This document shows, piece by piece, positions 17,069 to 25,133 of a stretch of DNA of 64,000 nucleotides (positions within the stretch are counted from its first letter, which is position 1; each line of letters begins with the position of its first letter). Source of the DNA: JBDFMH01 sp047238125 (GTDB taxonomy: Bacteria > Pseudomonadota > Alphaproteobacteria > Sphingomonadales > Sphingomonadaceae); contig NZ_JBDFMH010000001.1 of the NCBI RefSeq assembly GCF_047238125.1, positions 2,914,001 to 2,978,000 of the forward strand, given 5' to 3'. Under the pieces are notes generated by a model. That model was not told where the DNA came from. It saw only the letters and a list, made by a program, of their open reading frames with translations, and ran no database searches. Both the position numbers and the translations under genes were made by a program.

Positions 17069-17267
17069 CGTCATCCTGACGAAAGTCAGGATCCAGAGGC
17101 GCGACAGTCCGGTCGGGCAGGCTGCGCGCTGATTGAGAAGCGGCGACTGTCGAGGGCTCTATCAGTCGAACAGTGGACCGACAGGTTACGAGAAGCCCGT
17201 CTGGCCGCCGCCTTGCACAATCGTCATCCGCTGCCGCTCTGGATGCTGACTTTCGTCAGCATGACGG
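17069..17267. repeat. long inverted-repeat intergenic element
   Basis: In the 283-bp gap between the convergent FKBP and AI-2E genes, the left arm at 17069-17098 (beginning CCGTCATCCTGACGAAAGTC) and the right arm at 17237-17267 (CTCTGGATGCTGACTTTCGT at its start) are near-perfect inverted copies about 140 bp apart. Each arm also folds on itself (CCTGACGAAAGTCAGG; GCTGACTTTCGTCAGC). This is the common repeat whose translations read TKVRIQ or similar. The middle contains no ORF I trust. No transposase is present, so it looks like a non-autonomous palindromic element pair. Confidence 0.75.
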
Positions 17268-17282
17268 AGGTTGGCGCGGGGC

Positions 17283-18341
17283 TTAACCGGCTCCCGCTTC
17301 CTCCGCGGCATTCTCGGATCGCTCCTCGAGCAGGACCTTGATCATCGCCACGATCGGATCCGCCAGCGCCAGCCCCATGATCCCGAACAGCGCGCCGAAC
17401 AGCAGCTGCGCGCCCAGCACCAGCGCAGGCGCCAAGTCGACCGAACGCTTCGCCACCATGGGCACGATGATATAGCCATCGACGATCTGCACGATCACAT
17501 AGACTGCGATCGCCCAGAGGCCCGCTTCGAACCCGGCCGAGAAGCCGACCAGCACGATCAGCACGCCCGAGACGATCGCGCCGATATTGGGCAGGAAGGC
17601 GAGCAGGCCGGTGAGAATGCCGAGCAGCCCGGCCATCGGCACCCCGCCGACCGCGAGCAGCGCCCAGGTGCCGACGCCTTCGACCGCCATGCCGAGCAGG
17701 CGGCCCGCCATCAGCCGGCGCATCGTGTAGCCCATCTTGGCGGACGTCTGGTAGAATTCCTCGCGCTTAGCCATCGGCAGCATCCAGGCGAAGCCGCGCT
17801 CGTAGAGCTTGGGCTCGATCGCGATGAAGATGCCGATCACGACGATCATCGCCAGCGACGAGATCGCGCCGAGCGCGGTGCCGACTGCCGATGTGAGTCG
17901 GCCGAGCGATCCCATCAGCTGGCTGCCGATCTGGCTGGCCGCGCCGTCCGGCACCAGCCCCATGCTGCTGACCCAGCCGAACAGCTGGTTGGCCTGCGCG
18001 GTGACGACGGTGCGCAGCGCTTCGAACTGGCCGGCGATCGAGGCGCCGGCAAAATAGACCGTCCACACCAGGAAGCCGAATACGCCCAGGCAGACGATCA
18101 GCAGCCGCCAGCCGCGCCCGATCTTGAGCACGCGGCCCAGCAGGCGGGTGCCACCGTCGAGCATCGCGGCGAACACCGCGCCACCGATGATCAGCAGCAG
18201 TGGCTGGGCAAGGAACCACAGCAGCACGACGCTGGTCGCGACCGCGATCCAGACGACGGCCTTCTGCAGTTCGCGCGCGGTCAGCGGATCGCGGAAGTCG
18301 GCGGGGCCGGGCGCCTCGGCCTTCGGGATCGAGTCGCTCAC
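17283..18341 (-). CDS. AI-2E family transporter (PerM-like permease)
   Basis: Integral membrane protein of 352 residues with about eight hydrophobic helices and a central soluble part (around residues 130-190). Characteristic segments are GLLAFLPNIGAIVSG and VDGYIIVPMVAKRSVDLAPA. The family was named for AI-2 export in E. coli (TqsA), but most members have other or unknown substrates. The longest frame begins at 18488; the start is more likely GTG at 18339-18341, overlapping the lepB stop by 4 bp (GTGA). It is therefore the last gene of the pyrE-to-lepB run. In many alphaproteobacteria rnc and era follow lepB instead. Confidence 0.88.
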   Translation of the reverse strand: MSDSIPKAEAPGPADFRDPLTARELQKAVVWIAVATSVVLLWFLAQPLLLIIGGAVFAAMLDGGTRLLGRVLKIGRGWRLLIVCLGVFGFLVWTVYFAGASIAGQFEALRTVVTAQANQLFGWVSSMGLVPDGAASQIGSQLMGSLGRLTSAVGTALGAISSLAMIVVIGIFIAIEPKLYERGFAWMLPMAKREEFYQTSAKMGYTMRRLMAGRLLGMAVEGVGTWALLAVGGVPMAGLLGILTGLLAFLPNIGAIVSGVLIVLVGFSAGFEAGLWAIAVYVIVQIVDGYIIVPMVAKRSVDLAPALVLGAQLLFGALFGIMGLALADPIVAMIKVLLEERSENAAEEAGAG

Positions 18342-19240
18342 TTCGGGGCAGGCCCGCGCGCGGGATGCAGGCTGGTGCCAGCACGGCCGCCCCGCATCGC
18401 GGTGAACCAGCTCAGCGGGTTCCAGATTTCTGATGTGCCGTCGAGCGAGAAGGTGATGAATTCGGCGCGGCCACCCAGATTTTCCCAAGGCACCGGTCCG
18501 CCGAGGCCGAGATATTCGGATGCGACCCGGCTGTCGGCAGATTCGTCACGATTGTCGCCCATCAGGAAGACATGGTTGGCCGGGATCGTGATTTCGGGGA
18601 AATCGTCGACCGTGGCGATATAGGCCAGGTCGATCGTGTCGTAGCTGCGGCCGTTGGGCAGCGTTTCGCGGTAGATCGGCAGGCTGCAATAAAGCTTGCC
18701 GTCGTCACCGGTGATGCGGTGGCCTTCCTGGCGGCCGCTGTTGCACGGCAGGTTGGCATCGACCGGCAGGCGGATGTCCGGCATCCGGACGCGCGGCACC
18801 GGCTTGCCGTTCAGGATCACCTGGCCGGCGACCAGCGACAGCCGATCCCCCGGCAGCCCGATCACGCGCTTGATATAATCCGACGACTGGCCGGTGGGGG
18901 TGACGATCGCGATGTCGCCGCGCTCGGGCAGCGATCCAAACAGCCGGCCCTGCATAAACGGCAGCAGGTGGAAGCTGGGCGAGACATAGGACCAGCCATA
19001 GGGATATTTGGTCACCACCAGCCGATCGCCCTTGATCAGCACGGGCATCATCAATTCGCTAGGAATATAGAATGGCTTCGCCAGGAAGCTGTGGAAGCCG
19101 AGCACCGCCAGCACCAGCCAGAACACGCCCTTGATCTCGGCCCACCAGTCGGTGCCCTTCGCCTCCGGCTGCGCCGCGGCCGGCGTTACAGCGGGCTCGG
19201 GCGTGGCTTCGGGGGGCATGGTCGTGTCGCGATCGCTCAA
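18338..19240 (-). CDS. lepB: signal peptidase I family protein with Leu at the catalytic serine position
   Basis: Leader peptidase family, 300 residues. One N-terminal helix (FWLVLAVLGFHSFLA, about 40-54) precedes box B, IPSELMMPVL at residues 59-68. The family motif here is IPSxSM, so Leu63 (codon TTG at 19054-19052) occupies the position of catalytic Ser90 of E. coli LepB; Ser61 matches Ser88. The general base is kept: Lys124 in DYIKRVIGLPGD. Box E (GDNRDESADSR) is also intact. A TCG codon would restore Ser, so one base (19053) decides. The enzyme normally releases exported proteins at the periplasmic face. ATG overlaps the acpS stop (ATGA). It may be inactive, a paralogue, or carry a sequencing error. 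Confidence 0.9.
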   Translation of the reverse strand: MSDRDTTMPPEATPEPAVTPAAAQPEAKGTDWWAEIKGVFWLVLAVLGFHSFLAKPFYIPSELMMPVLIKGDRLVVTKYPYGWSYVSPSFHLLPFMQGRLFGSLPERGDIAIVTPTGQSSDYIKRVIGLPGDRLSLVAGQVILNGKPVPRVRMPDIRLPVDANLPCNSGRQEGHRITGDDGKLYCSLPIYRETLPNGRSYDTIDLAYIATVDDFPEITIPANHVFLMGDNRDESADSRVASEYLGLGGPVPWENLGGRAEFITFSLDGTSEIWNPLSWFTAMRGGRAGTSLHPARGPAPK

Positions 19241-19671
19241 GCGATCTTCTCCTGGATGGGCCGCGCTTCGAGGATGACGAACGCCTGGGCCCAGGGATGA
19301 TCGTCGGTCAGGGTCAGATGGATGGTGATCGCGTGGCCCCGCGGGGTCAACGCGTCAAGCCTCGCCTTCGCTCCGCCGGCCAGCGCCAGCGTAGGCGCTC
19401 CGGATGGCGCGTTGACCACGCCGATATCCTTCATGAACACGCCGCGCTTGAAGCCGGTGCCGACGGCCTTGGAAAAGGCCTCCTTGGCGGCAAAGCGCTT
19501 GGCATAGGTGCCGGCGGCGGTGAACGGCCGCCGTGCCGCCTTCGCCCGCTCGACATCGGTGAACACGCGGTTGGTGAAGCGGTCCCCGAACCGATCCAGC
19601 GAGGCCTGGATCCGCTCGATGCTGCAGAGGTCGGATCCCAGGCCGACGATCACGGGATTATCGCGCCCCAT
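19237..19671 (-). CDS. acpS: holo-[acyl-carrier-protein] synthase
   Basis: AcpS transfers 4'-phosphopantetheine from CoA to the serine of acyl carrier protein. The two family motifs are present: GLGSDLCSIERI at about residues 10-21 (Mg-binding Asp) and KRFAAKEAFSKA around 58-69 (Glu). Length 144 is slightly above the usual 120-135 because of the C-terminus. ATG 19669-19671 overlaps the end of pdxJ by 14 bp; a GTG at 19651-19653 is an alternative that would avoid the overlap. Order pdxJ-acpS-lepB is standard in alphaproteobacteria. Confidence 0.93.
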   Translation of the reverse strand: MGRDNPVIVGLGSDLCSIERIQASLDRFGDRFTNRVFTDVERAKAARRPFTAAGTYAKRFAAKEAFSKAVGTGFKRGVFMKDIGVVNAPSGAPTLALAGGAKARLDALTPRGHAITIHLTLTDDHPWAQAFVILEARPIQEKIA

Positions 19672-20386
19672 CCATCAGCGCGCGCATCTGCCGCACGCTG
19701 TCCGCAAGCCCCGTGAACAGTGATTCGCCGATCAGGAAATGGCCGATGTTGAGTTCCATGAGCTGCGGGATCGCGGCGATCGCGGTGACGTTGGCATAGG
19801 TCAGCCCATGGCCGGCATGCGGCTCGATCCCGTTCTTCGCGGCCAGTGCTGCAGCGTCGGCGATGCGGCGCAGTTCGGCGGGAATGGCGTCCTCCTCAAG
19901 CTCGGCATAACGGCCGGTGTGGAATTCCACCACCGGGGCGCCGATCCGCAACGCCGCATCGATCTGTCGCGGATCGGGTTCGATGAACAGGCTGACCCGT
20001 ATCCCGGCTTCGACCAGTGGCGAGACGAAGCCGCGCAGGCGATCAAACTGGCCGGCGACATCGAGCCCACCCTCCGTCGTCAGCTCCTCGCGCTTCTCGG
20101 GCACGATGCAGGCGGCGTGCGGGCGGTGCTTGAGCGCGATCGCCAGCATCTCTTCGGTCGCGGCCATCTCCAGGTTCAGCGGTACCGTCAGCGCTTCCGA
20201 CAGGCGGGCGATATCGTCGTCGGTGATGTGGCGGCGATCCTCGCGCAGATGGGCGGTGATGCCGTCCGCGCCGGCCTGCTCGGCCAGCAGGGCCGCGCGC
20301 ACCGGATCGGGGTAGCCCACGCCGCGCGCATTGCGGATGGTGGCGACATGATCGATGTTCACGCCCAGGCGCAACGGGCTGCTCAT
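19658..20386 (-). CDS. pdxJ: pyridoxine 5'-phosphate synthase
   Basis: Condenses 1-deoxy-D-xylulose 5-phosphate with 3-amino-2-oxopropyl phosphate to pyridoxine 5'-phosphate, the last step of DXP-dependent vitamin B6 synthesis. TIM-barrel protein, 242 residues. Landmarks: GVNIDHVATIRNARG at the N-terminus, GADGITAHLREDRRHI, EPHAGHGLTYANV and the C-terminal ELNIGHFLIGESLF. The frame also allows a GTG start at 20395, but the ATG at 20384-20386 overlaps the upstream stop by 4 bp (ATGA), like most junctions here, and I prefer it. Confidence 0.96.
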   Translation of the reverse strand: MSSPLRLGVNIDHVATIRNARGVGYPDPVRAALLAEQAGADGITAHLREDRRHITDDDIARLSEALTVPLNLEMAATEEMLAIALKHRPHAACIVPEKREELTTEGGLDVAGQFDRLRGFVSPLVEAGIRVSLFIEPDPRQIDAALRIGAPVVEFHTGRYAELEEDAIPAELRRIADAAALAAKNGIEPHAGHGLTYANVTAIAAIPQLMELNIGHFLIGESLFTGLADSVRQMRALMDGAR

Positions 20387-21453
20387 GCCGGACACGCCGC
20401 GGCGGAGAGCAGTTCATAGCTTGGGCCGGACGCCTGCCAGACCTCACCGAACGGGAATTCGGCGCGATCCGTGAAGATGATCAGTGCGCGGCGCTGCGCG
20501 GGCAGCAGGAAGTTACGGATCTCGATGCCGCCGATCGCACCGCGCCGCTCCACGATGGCGACCGGATCGGGGCATCCCTTGAGCGGAACCGCAAAGCTCC
20601 ACTGGCCGAGCGCGGCGAAGCCCAGCGCAGGATCGCCGGCCCACATCGCGGCGGTCGCCACCTTGTCCAGCAGGCGATTGTCCATCAGCGCGCGATCGAT
20701 CGCCCACAGATCGCGGATCGTGCCATAGGCGGCGCCAGCGGCGGCATAGGTGCCCAGGTTCACGCGCGGTTCGGCCACACCTTTGGTGTCGAACCCCGCC
20801 ACCTGCACCGGCCCGCCCCCATCGACCGGAAACAGGCCGACCGACTTCAAATCGAGCGGTACGGCGATGCGATCCGCAAGCAGATCGGCGAAGGGTTTGC
20901 CGCTGATCTTTTGCAGCACGACGCCAAGCACGATGAAATCGCAATTATTGTAATGGAACTCGCCGCCCGGCGCGGCGCGGGGCGGGCCGGCGCAGAAGCC
21001 CTGTGCCTCGGCCTCCGCGGACGCGGCAGCACCGGTCGCGCGATAGAAGGGCGGCATGCCATCCTTGTCGGTCGCCGACTCGGATGGATCGGCGAGCCCG
21101 CTCTGGTGGCGCAACAGCTGGCGGATCGTGATCGTGCCGGCGTTGGCGGCCTTCCAGTCCGGCCAATAGCGCGCGACCGGCAAGTCGAGCTCGATCCGGC
21201 CGGCGGCGACTTCCTGCATTATGATCAGCGCGGTCAGCTGCTTGGTGACCGAAGCCCACCGCCAAACCGCATTCTCGGCCGGCGCGTCCGCGCCATAGCG
21301 GCGGACCAGCGCGCTGCCGTCGGCGTCGCCGACCAGCACCAGGCCGTGCAGCCCCGCCGCCCCGGCGATCGCATCGATCCGGTCCGATGGGGGCGCCCCG
21401 CCGGCGGAAACCGACAGCAGCGCGGCGAACGCGGCGACGGCTGCGCGGATCAT
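20383..21453 (-). CDS. exported serine hydrolase (beta-lactamase family, class C-like)
   Basis: Protein of 356 residues with a signal peptide (MIRAAVAAFAALLSVSAGGA). The penicillin-binding fold is shown by the SxxK nucleophile motif SVTK at about residues 68-71 and the YNN motif (FHYNNCDFIVLG). Close families include esterases, D-aminopeptidases and class C beta-lactamases; the substrate cannot be told, and a KTG-type third motif is not obvious. ATG at 21451-21453 overlaps the pyrE stop (ATGA); the very long frame upstream is an artefact of high GC. The position between pyrE and pdxJ suggests cotranscription only. Confidence 0.85.
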   Translation of the reverse strand: MIRAAVAAFAALLSVSAGGAPPSDRIDAIAGAAGLHGLVLVGDADGSALVRRYGADAPAENAVWRWASVTKQLTALIIMQEVAAGRIELDLPVARYWPDWKAANAGTITIRQLLRHQSGLADPSESATDKDGMPPFYRATGAAASAEAEAQGFCAGPPRAAPGGEFHYNNCDFIVLGVVLQKISGKPFADLLADRIAVPLDLKSVGLFPVDGGGPVQVAGFDTKGVAEPRVNLGTYAAAGAAYGTIRDLWAIDRALMDNRLLDKVATAAMWAGDPALGFAALGQWSFAVPLKGCPDPVAIVERRGAIGGIEIRNFLLPAQRRALIIFTDRAEFPFGEVWQASGPSYELLSAAACPA

Positions 21454-22043
21454 GACAGCGCAGGCTCGCTCCGGCTTCCGGGCTTGATCGCCGGAACCGC
21501 GGCCAATTCCGGTGGCAGCGCATCGGCGGCGTAGCTGGGCACGTCGAGCCGGATCAGCGGGAAGAACGGCACGCCCAGATCGCCCGCACCATTCGATCGA
21601 TCGACCAGGGCGGCAGCCGCGATCACCCGACCGCCGGCCGCCTCGATCGTGGCGATCGCTTCCCGTGAGGACAGGCCGGTCGTCACCACATCTTCCACCA
21701 ACAGCACCTTCTGCCCCGGCACCAGCGCGAATCCGCGGCGGAATTCGAAGCTGCCGCCAGGCCGTTCGACGAACAGCGCATCCAGGCCAAGCGCGCGGCC
21801 CATCTCGTGACCGATGATGACGCCGCCCATCGCAGGTGAGACGACGCAGTCGAGCTGCGCTTTCAGCTTGTCGGGGATCGTCAGCGACAGCGCATTGGCA
21901 AGCCGCGCGGCACGGGCCGGGTTCATCAGCACCCGCGCGCATTGCAGGTAACGGGGGCTGCGCAGGCCGGACGAAAGGATGAAGTGGCCTTCCAGCAGCG
22001 CGCCCGCGGCCCGGAATTCGGCCAGCACCTCGTCTTCGCCCAT
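21450..22043 (-). CDS. pyrE: orotate phosphoribosyltransferase
   Basis: Adds ribose 5-phosphate from PRPP to orotate, giving OMP in pyrimidine synthesis. The PRPP-binding motif VLLVEDVVTTGLSS and the substrate region GHFILSSGLRSPRYLQ are clear. I start at ATG 22041-22043 (MGEDEVLAEF), which has a GGGGAAG-type sequence upstream and fits the family; an ATG at 22079 would add twelve residues without a ribosome binding site. Length 197 is usual for the class. First gene of the minus-strand run pyrE, serine hydrolase, pdxJ, acpS, lepB, AI-2E permease; divergent from coxB across 170 bp. Confidence 0.94.
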   Translation of the reverse strand: MGEDEVLAEFRAAGALLEGHFILSSGLRSPRYLQCARVLMNPARAARLANALSLTIPDKLKAQLDCVVSPAMGGVIIGHEMGRALGLDALFVERPGGSFEFRRGFALVPGQKVLLVEDVVTTGLSSREAIATIEAAGGRVIAAAALVDRSNGAGDLGVPFFPLIRLDVPSYAADALPPELAAVPAIKPGSRSEPALS

Positions 22044-22213
22044 TGCCTGCCGCTTCCCCGCTGGTGCCTGTTCCGCCATGGATAGTGTCGGCGGACGGCG
22101 GCTTCAACCTTGACCGCAAGGGCGGTTTGGCGCATCGGCGCACCAGCCTGTATGGCGTGCGATCGCGGCCGGCCTGGCCGGCGGCATGCGATCGACCGAA
22201 CGACCCTGGGGGT

Positions 22214-23395
22214 ATGATGACGCGTGTGAAGCCCTTTCTGCTGTCCCTGGCGCTGATCGCGGCGCCGGCCTTTGCGCAAGGCGCGGCGCCCGCCGCTGCC
22301 GATCCGGCTGCCGTGGCGACCAGCACTGCGGCTCCGCAAGTGACGCCGACGCCCGCGCCAACCGCTGCCGAAGTCGCGGGTACGGCCGCGCCCGCCGCCG
22401 CCGCTGCGCCTGCTCCGATCGGCCAGGCAACCGATGCCGCGCCGCCGCGCGAAATCGCTGCGCCGACGCCCGGCATCGGCCAACCGGATGGTCGCATGGG
22501 CCTGCAGGAACAGGTCACCGAAGTCGGCCAGGATGCGGCGTGGATGCACGATATCGTGCTGATGCCGATCATCACCGTGATCTCGATCTTCGTGCTGCTG
22601 CTGCTGCTGTGGACGATCATCCGCTATCGCCGCGCCGCCAACCCGGTGCCGTCGCGCACGACCCACAACACCATGATCGAAGTGATCTGGACGCTGGTGC
22701 CCGTGCTGATCCTGGTGGTGATCGCAGTGCCGTCGATCCGGCTGCTGGCCAAGCAATATGCGCCGCCGAAGGCCGATCTCACCGTAAAGGTGATCGGCAA
22801 CCAGTGGTACTGGACCTATCAGTATCCGGATAACGGCGATTTCGAGGTCGTCTCCAACATGCTGAAGGAGCCGAGCGAGGTTCAGCCCGGGCAGCGCGCC
22901 CGCACCGAACGCGATGGCCCGCGCCTGATGGCGGTCGATGAGCGTATGGTGGTGCCGCAGGGCGCTGTCGTGAAGCTGATCGTCACGTCGGCCGACGTGA
23001 TCCATGCCTTCGCGATGCCGGCCTTCTGGTCGAAGATGGATGCCGTTCCCGGCCGCCTCAACGAGACCTGGTTCAAGGTCGATCGTCCCGGCGTCTATTT
23101 CGGCCAATGTTCGGAGCTGTGCGGCGCACGCCACGCCTATATGCCGATCGCGGTGGAAGTGGTGCCGCCGGCGCAGTTCGCGGCGTGGGTCGCATCGAAG
23201 GGCGGCACGATGCCCGGCGCGGCCGGTGCGGCCAACCCGGATGCCACTTCGCCGGCGAGCCCGGCAACCGCCGGCGCTGCGGCCCCCGCTGCCGCCGCCG
23301 CCACTCCCGCGACCGGCCCGACCGTGAACGCCACCGTTCCGGCCCAGCCGACCACCCAGGGCGCCACCGCCAACGAAGGCACGCAGACCCGATGA
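22214..23395 (+). CDS. coxB: cytochrome c oxidase subunit II with long Ala/Pro extensions
   Basis: Receives electrons from cytochrome c at the binuclear CuA centre and passes them to subunit I. Signal peptide (LLSLALIAAPAFAQ), two membrane helices around residues 110-135 and 155-175, then the cupredoxin domain. CuA ligands are complete: the His of DVIHAFAMP and CSELCGARHAYMPI (Cys, Glu, Cys, His, Met). Odd features are a roughly 60-residue Ala/Pro/Thr-rich stretch between signal and first helix and another of similar length at the C-terminus. Start ATG 22214, after a GGGGG; ATG 22217 is equally possible. The stop overlaps the ctaD start (ATGA). Confidence 0.95.
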   Translation: MMTRVKPFLLSLALIAAPAFAQGAAPAAADPAAVATSTAAPQVTPTPAPTAAEVAGTAAPAAAAAPAPIGQATDAAPPREIAAPTPGIGQPDGRMGLQEQVTEVGQDAAWMHDIVLMPIITVISIFVLLLLLWTIIRYRRAANPVPSRTTHNTMIEVIWTLVPVLILVVIAVPSIRLLAKQYAPPKADLTVKVIGNQWYWTYQYPDNGDFEVVSNMLKEPSEVQPGQRARTERDGPRLMAVDERMVVPQGAVVKLIVTSADVIHAFAMPAFWSKMDAVPGRLNETWFKVDRPGVYFGQCSELCGARHAYMPIAVEVVPPAQFAAWVASKGGTMPGAAGAANPDATSPASPATAGAAAPAAAAATPATGPTVNATVPAQPTTQGATANEGTQTR

Positions 23396-25050
23396 CCGAT
23401 ACGACCGCAACCGCAGCGCATTTCCAGGCGCATGACGATCACGCGCATCATGATGCGGATCACAAGCCGGGCTTCTTCGCCCGCTGGTTCATGTCCACGA
23501 ACCACAAGGATATCGGTACGCTGTACCTGATCTTCGCGATCGTGGCGGGGATCATCGGTGGTGCGATCTCGGGCATGATGCGCGCCGAGCTCGCCGCACC
23601 CGGCATCCAGTATCTGCCGGGCTGGCTGACGATGCTGCACGGCCCTGGCACCTTCGACGAAGCGCTGCACCTGTGGAACGTGCTGGTCACGGCGCACGGC
23701 CTGATCATGGTGTTCTTCATGGTCATGCCGGCGATGATCGGCGGGTTCGGCAACTGGTTCGTGCCGATCATGATCGGCGCGCCCGACATGGCCTTCCCGC
23801 GCATGAACAATGTGTCGTTCTGGCTGCTGATCCCGGCCTTCTCGCTGCTGCTGGCATCGCCTTTCTTCGGCGGCGCGGGCACCGGCTGGACGGTCTATGC
23901 ACCGCTTTCGACCTATGGCGAGCCGGGGCCGTCGGTCGATATGGCGATCCTGTCGCTGCACCTTGCCGGCGCATCGTCGATCCTGGGTGCGATCAACTTC
24001 ATCACCACCATCTTCAACATGCGCGCGCCGGGCATGACCCTGCACAAGATGCCGCTGTTCGTGTGGTCGGTGCTGGTCACCGCCTTCCTGCTGCTGCTGG
24101 CGCTGCCGGTGCTGGCCGCGGCGATCACGATGCTGCTGACGGACCGCAACTTCGGCACCACCTTCTTCGATCCCGCCGGCGGCGGCGATCCGGTGCTGTA
24201 CCAGCATCTGTTCTGGTTCTTCGGTCACCCCGAAGTGTACATCATGATCCTGCCGGGCTTCGGCATCGTCAGCCAGGTGATCGCCACCTTCAGCCGCAAG
24301 CCGGTGTTCGGCTATCTCGGCATGGCCTATGCCATGGTCGCGATCGGTGTGGTCGGCTTCATCGTGTGGGCGCACCACATGTTCACCACCGGCATGGATG
24401 TGAACACCAAGATGTACTTCACCGCGGCGACGATGGTGATCGCGGTGCCGACAGGCATCAAGATCTTCTCGTGGATCGCCACGATGTGGGGCGGCTCGAT
24501 GTCGTTCAAGACCCCGATGGTCTGGGCGATCGGCTTCATCTTCATGTTCACCGTCGGTGGCGTGACCGGCGTGGTGCTCGCCAATGGCGGCATCGATAAT
24601 TACATGCACGACACCTATTATGTGGTGGCGCACTTCCACTATGTGCTGTCGCTAGGCGCCGTGTTCGGCCTGTTCTGCGGCTTCTATTACTGGTTCCCGA
24701 AGATGTCGGGCCGGATGTACAGCGAGCTGCTCGGCCAGCTGCACTTCTGGGTGTTCTTCATCGGCGTGAACGTGCTGTTCTTCCCGATGCACTTCCTCGG
24801 GCTGGACGGCATGCCGAGGCGCTACCCGGATTATCCGGATCAGTTCGCGGGCTACAACCAGCTCGCCACGACCGGCTACATGATCATGGCGGTTGGCATG
24901 GCGTTCTTCTTCGTCAACGTCATCTGGTCGCTGATGGCGGGCAAGAAGGCGTCGGACAATCCGTGGGGCGAGGGCGCGACGACGCTGGAATGGACGCTGT
25001 CCAGCCCGCCGCCGTACCACCAGTTCGAGACGCTGCCGCGGATAGACTGA
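23392..25050 (+). CDS. ctaD: cytochrome c oxidase subunit I (aa3 type)
   Basis: Catalytic haem-copper subunit, 552 residues, about 12 membrane helices. Reduces O2 to water and pumps protons. Haem and CuB ligands are visible: His in AHGLIMVFFMVMPAMIGG, HPEVYIM, WAHHMFTTG, and HFHYVLS near HDTYYVVAHFH. The D-channel Asp (GAPDMAFPRMNN), channel Glu (HPEVYI) and K-channel Lys (SFKTPMVW) mark an A-type proton pump. The His-rich N-terminus (HDDHAHHDADH) precedes the first helix. It is preceded by coxB with ATGA overlap; ctaB follows after an 83-bp gap that contains a strong terminator-like hairpin. Confidence 0.98.
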   Translation: MTDTTATAAHFQAHDDHAHHDADHKPGFFARWFMSTNHKDIGTLYLIFAIVAGIIGGAISGMMRAELAAPGIQYLPGWLTMLHGPGTFDEALHLWNVLVTAHGLIMVFFMVMPAMIGGFGNWFVPIMIGAPDMAFPRMNNVSFWLLIPAFSLLLASPFFGGAGTGWTVYAPLSTYGEPGPSVDMAILSLHLAGASSILGAINFITTIFNMRAPGMTLHKMPLFVWSVLVTAFLLLLALPVLAAAITMLLTDRNFGTTFFDPAGGGDPVLYQHLFWFFGHPEVYIMILPGFGIVSQVIATFSRKPVFGYLGMAYAMVAIGVVGFIVWAHHMFTTGMDVNTKMYFTAATMVIAVPTGIKIFSWIATMWGGSMSFKTPMVWAIGFIFMFTVGGVTGVVLANGGIDNYMHDTYYVVAHFHYVLSLGAVFGLFCGFYYWFPKMSGRMYSELLGQLHFWVFFIGVNVLFFPMHFLGLDGMPRRYPDYPDQFAGYNQLATTGYMIMAVGMAFFFVNVIWSLMAGKKASDNPWGEGATTLEWTLSSPPPYHQFETLPRID

Positions 25051-25084
25051 CGACCGCGACCGGCGCGACGACACCCCAAGAGAT

Positions 25085-25120
25085 GCTCACCCCGGACCAA
25101 ATCCGGGGTGAGCCCTTTTT
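25085..25120 (+). terminator. terminator-like hairpin between ctaD and ctaB
   Basis: A near-perfect 12-bp inverted repeat (GCTCACCCCGGA, short CCAAA loop, TCCGGGGTGAGC) at 25085-25113 is followed by a T5 run at 25116-25120. It has the form of an intrinsic terminator, yet lies inside an operon-like gene series 14 bp before the ctaB start. It may attenuate transcription so that the structural subunits exceed the assembly factors, or protect the coxB-ctaD mRNA end. Confidence 0.7.
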
Positions 25121-25133
25121 CGGACGGATCAGA

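Noticed and set aside
17069..17267. CRISPR-like repeats
   Set aside because: The two arms are inverted copies, not direct repeats at regular spacing, and there is no cas gene.
21926..23410. Minus-strand frame of 494 codons across the pyrE-coxB gap
   Set aside because: It overlaps coxB antisense and pyrE in another frame; no ribosome binding site or domain.
23137..24639. Open frame of 500 codons on the minus strand
   Set aside because: Antisense to coxB and ctaD, with extreme His/Asp/Arg content and no motif.
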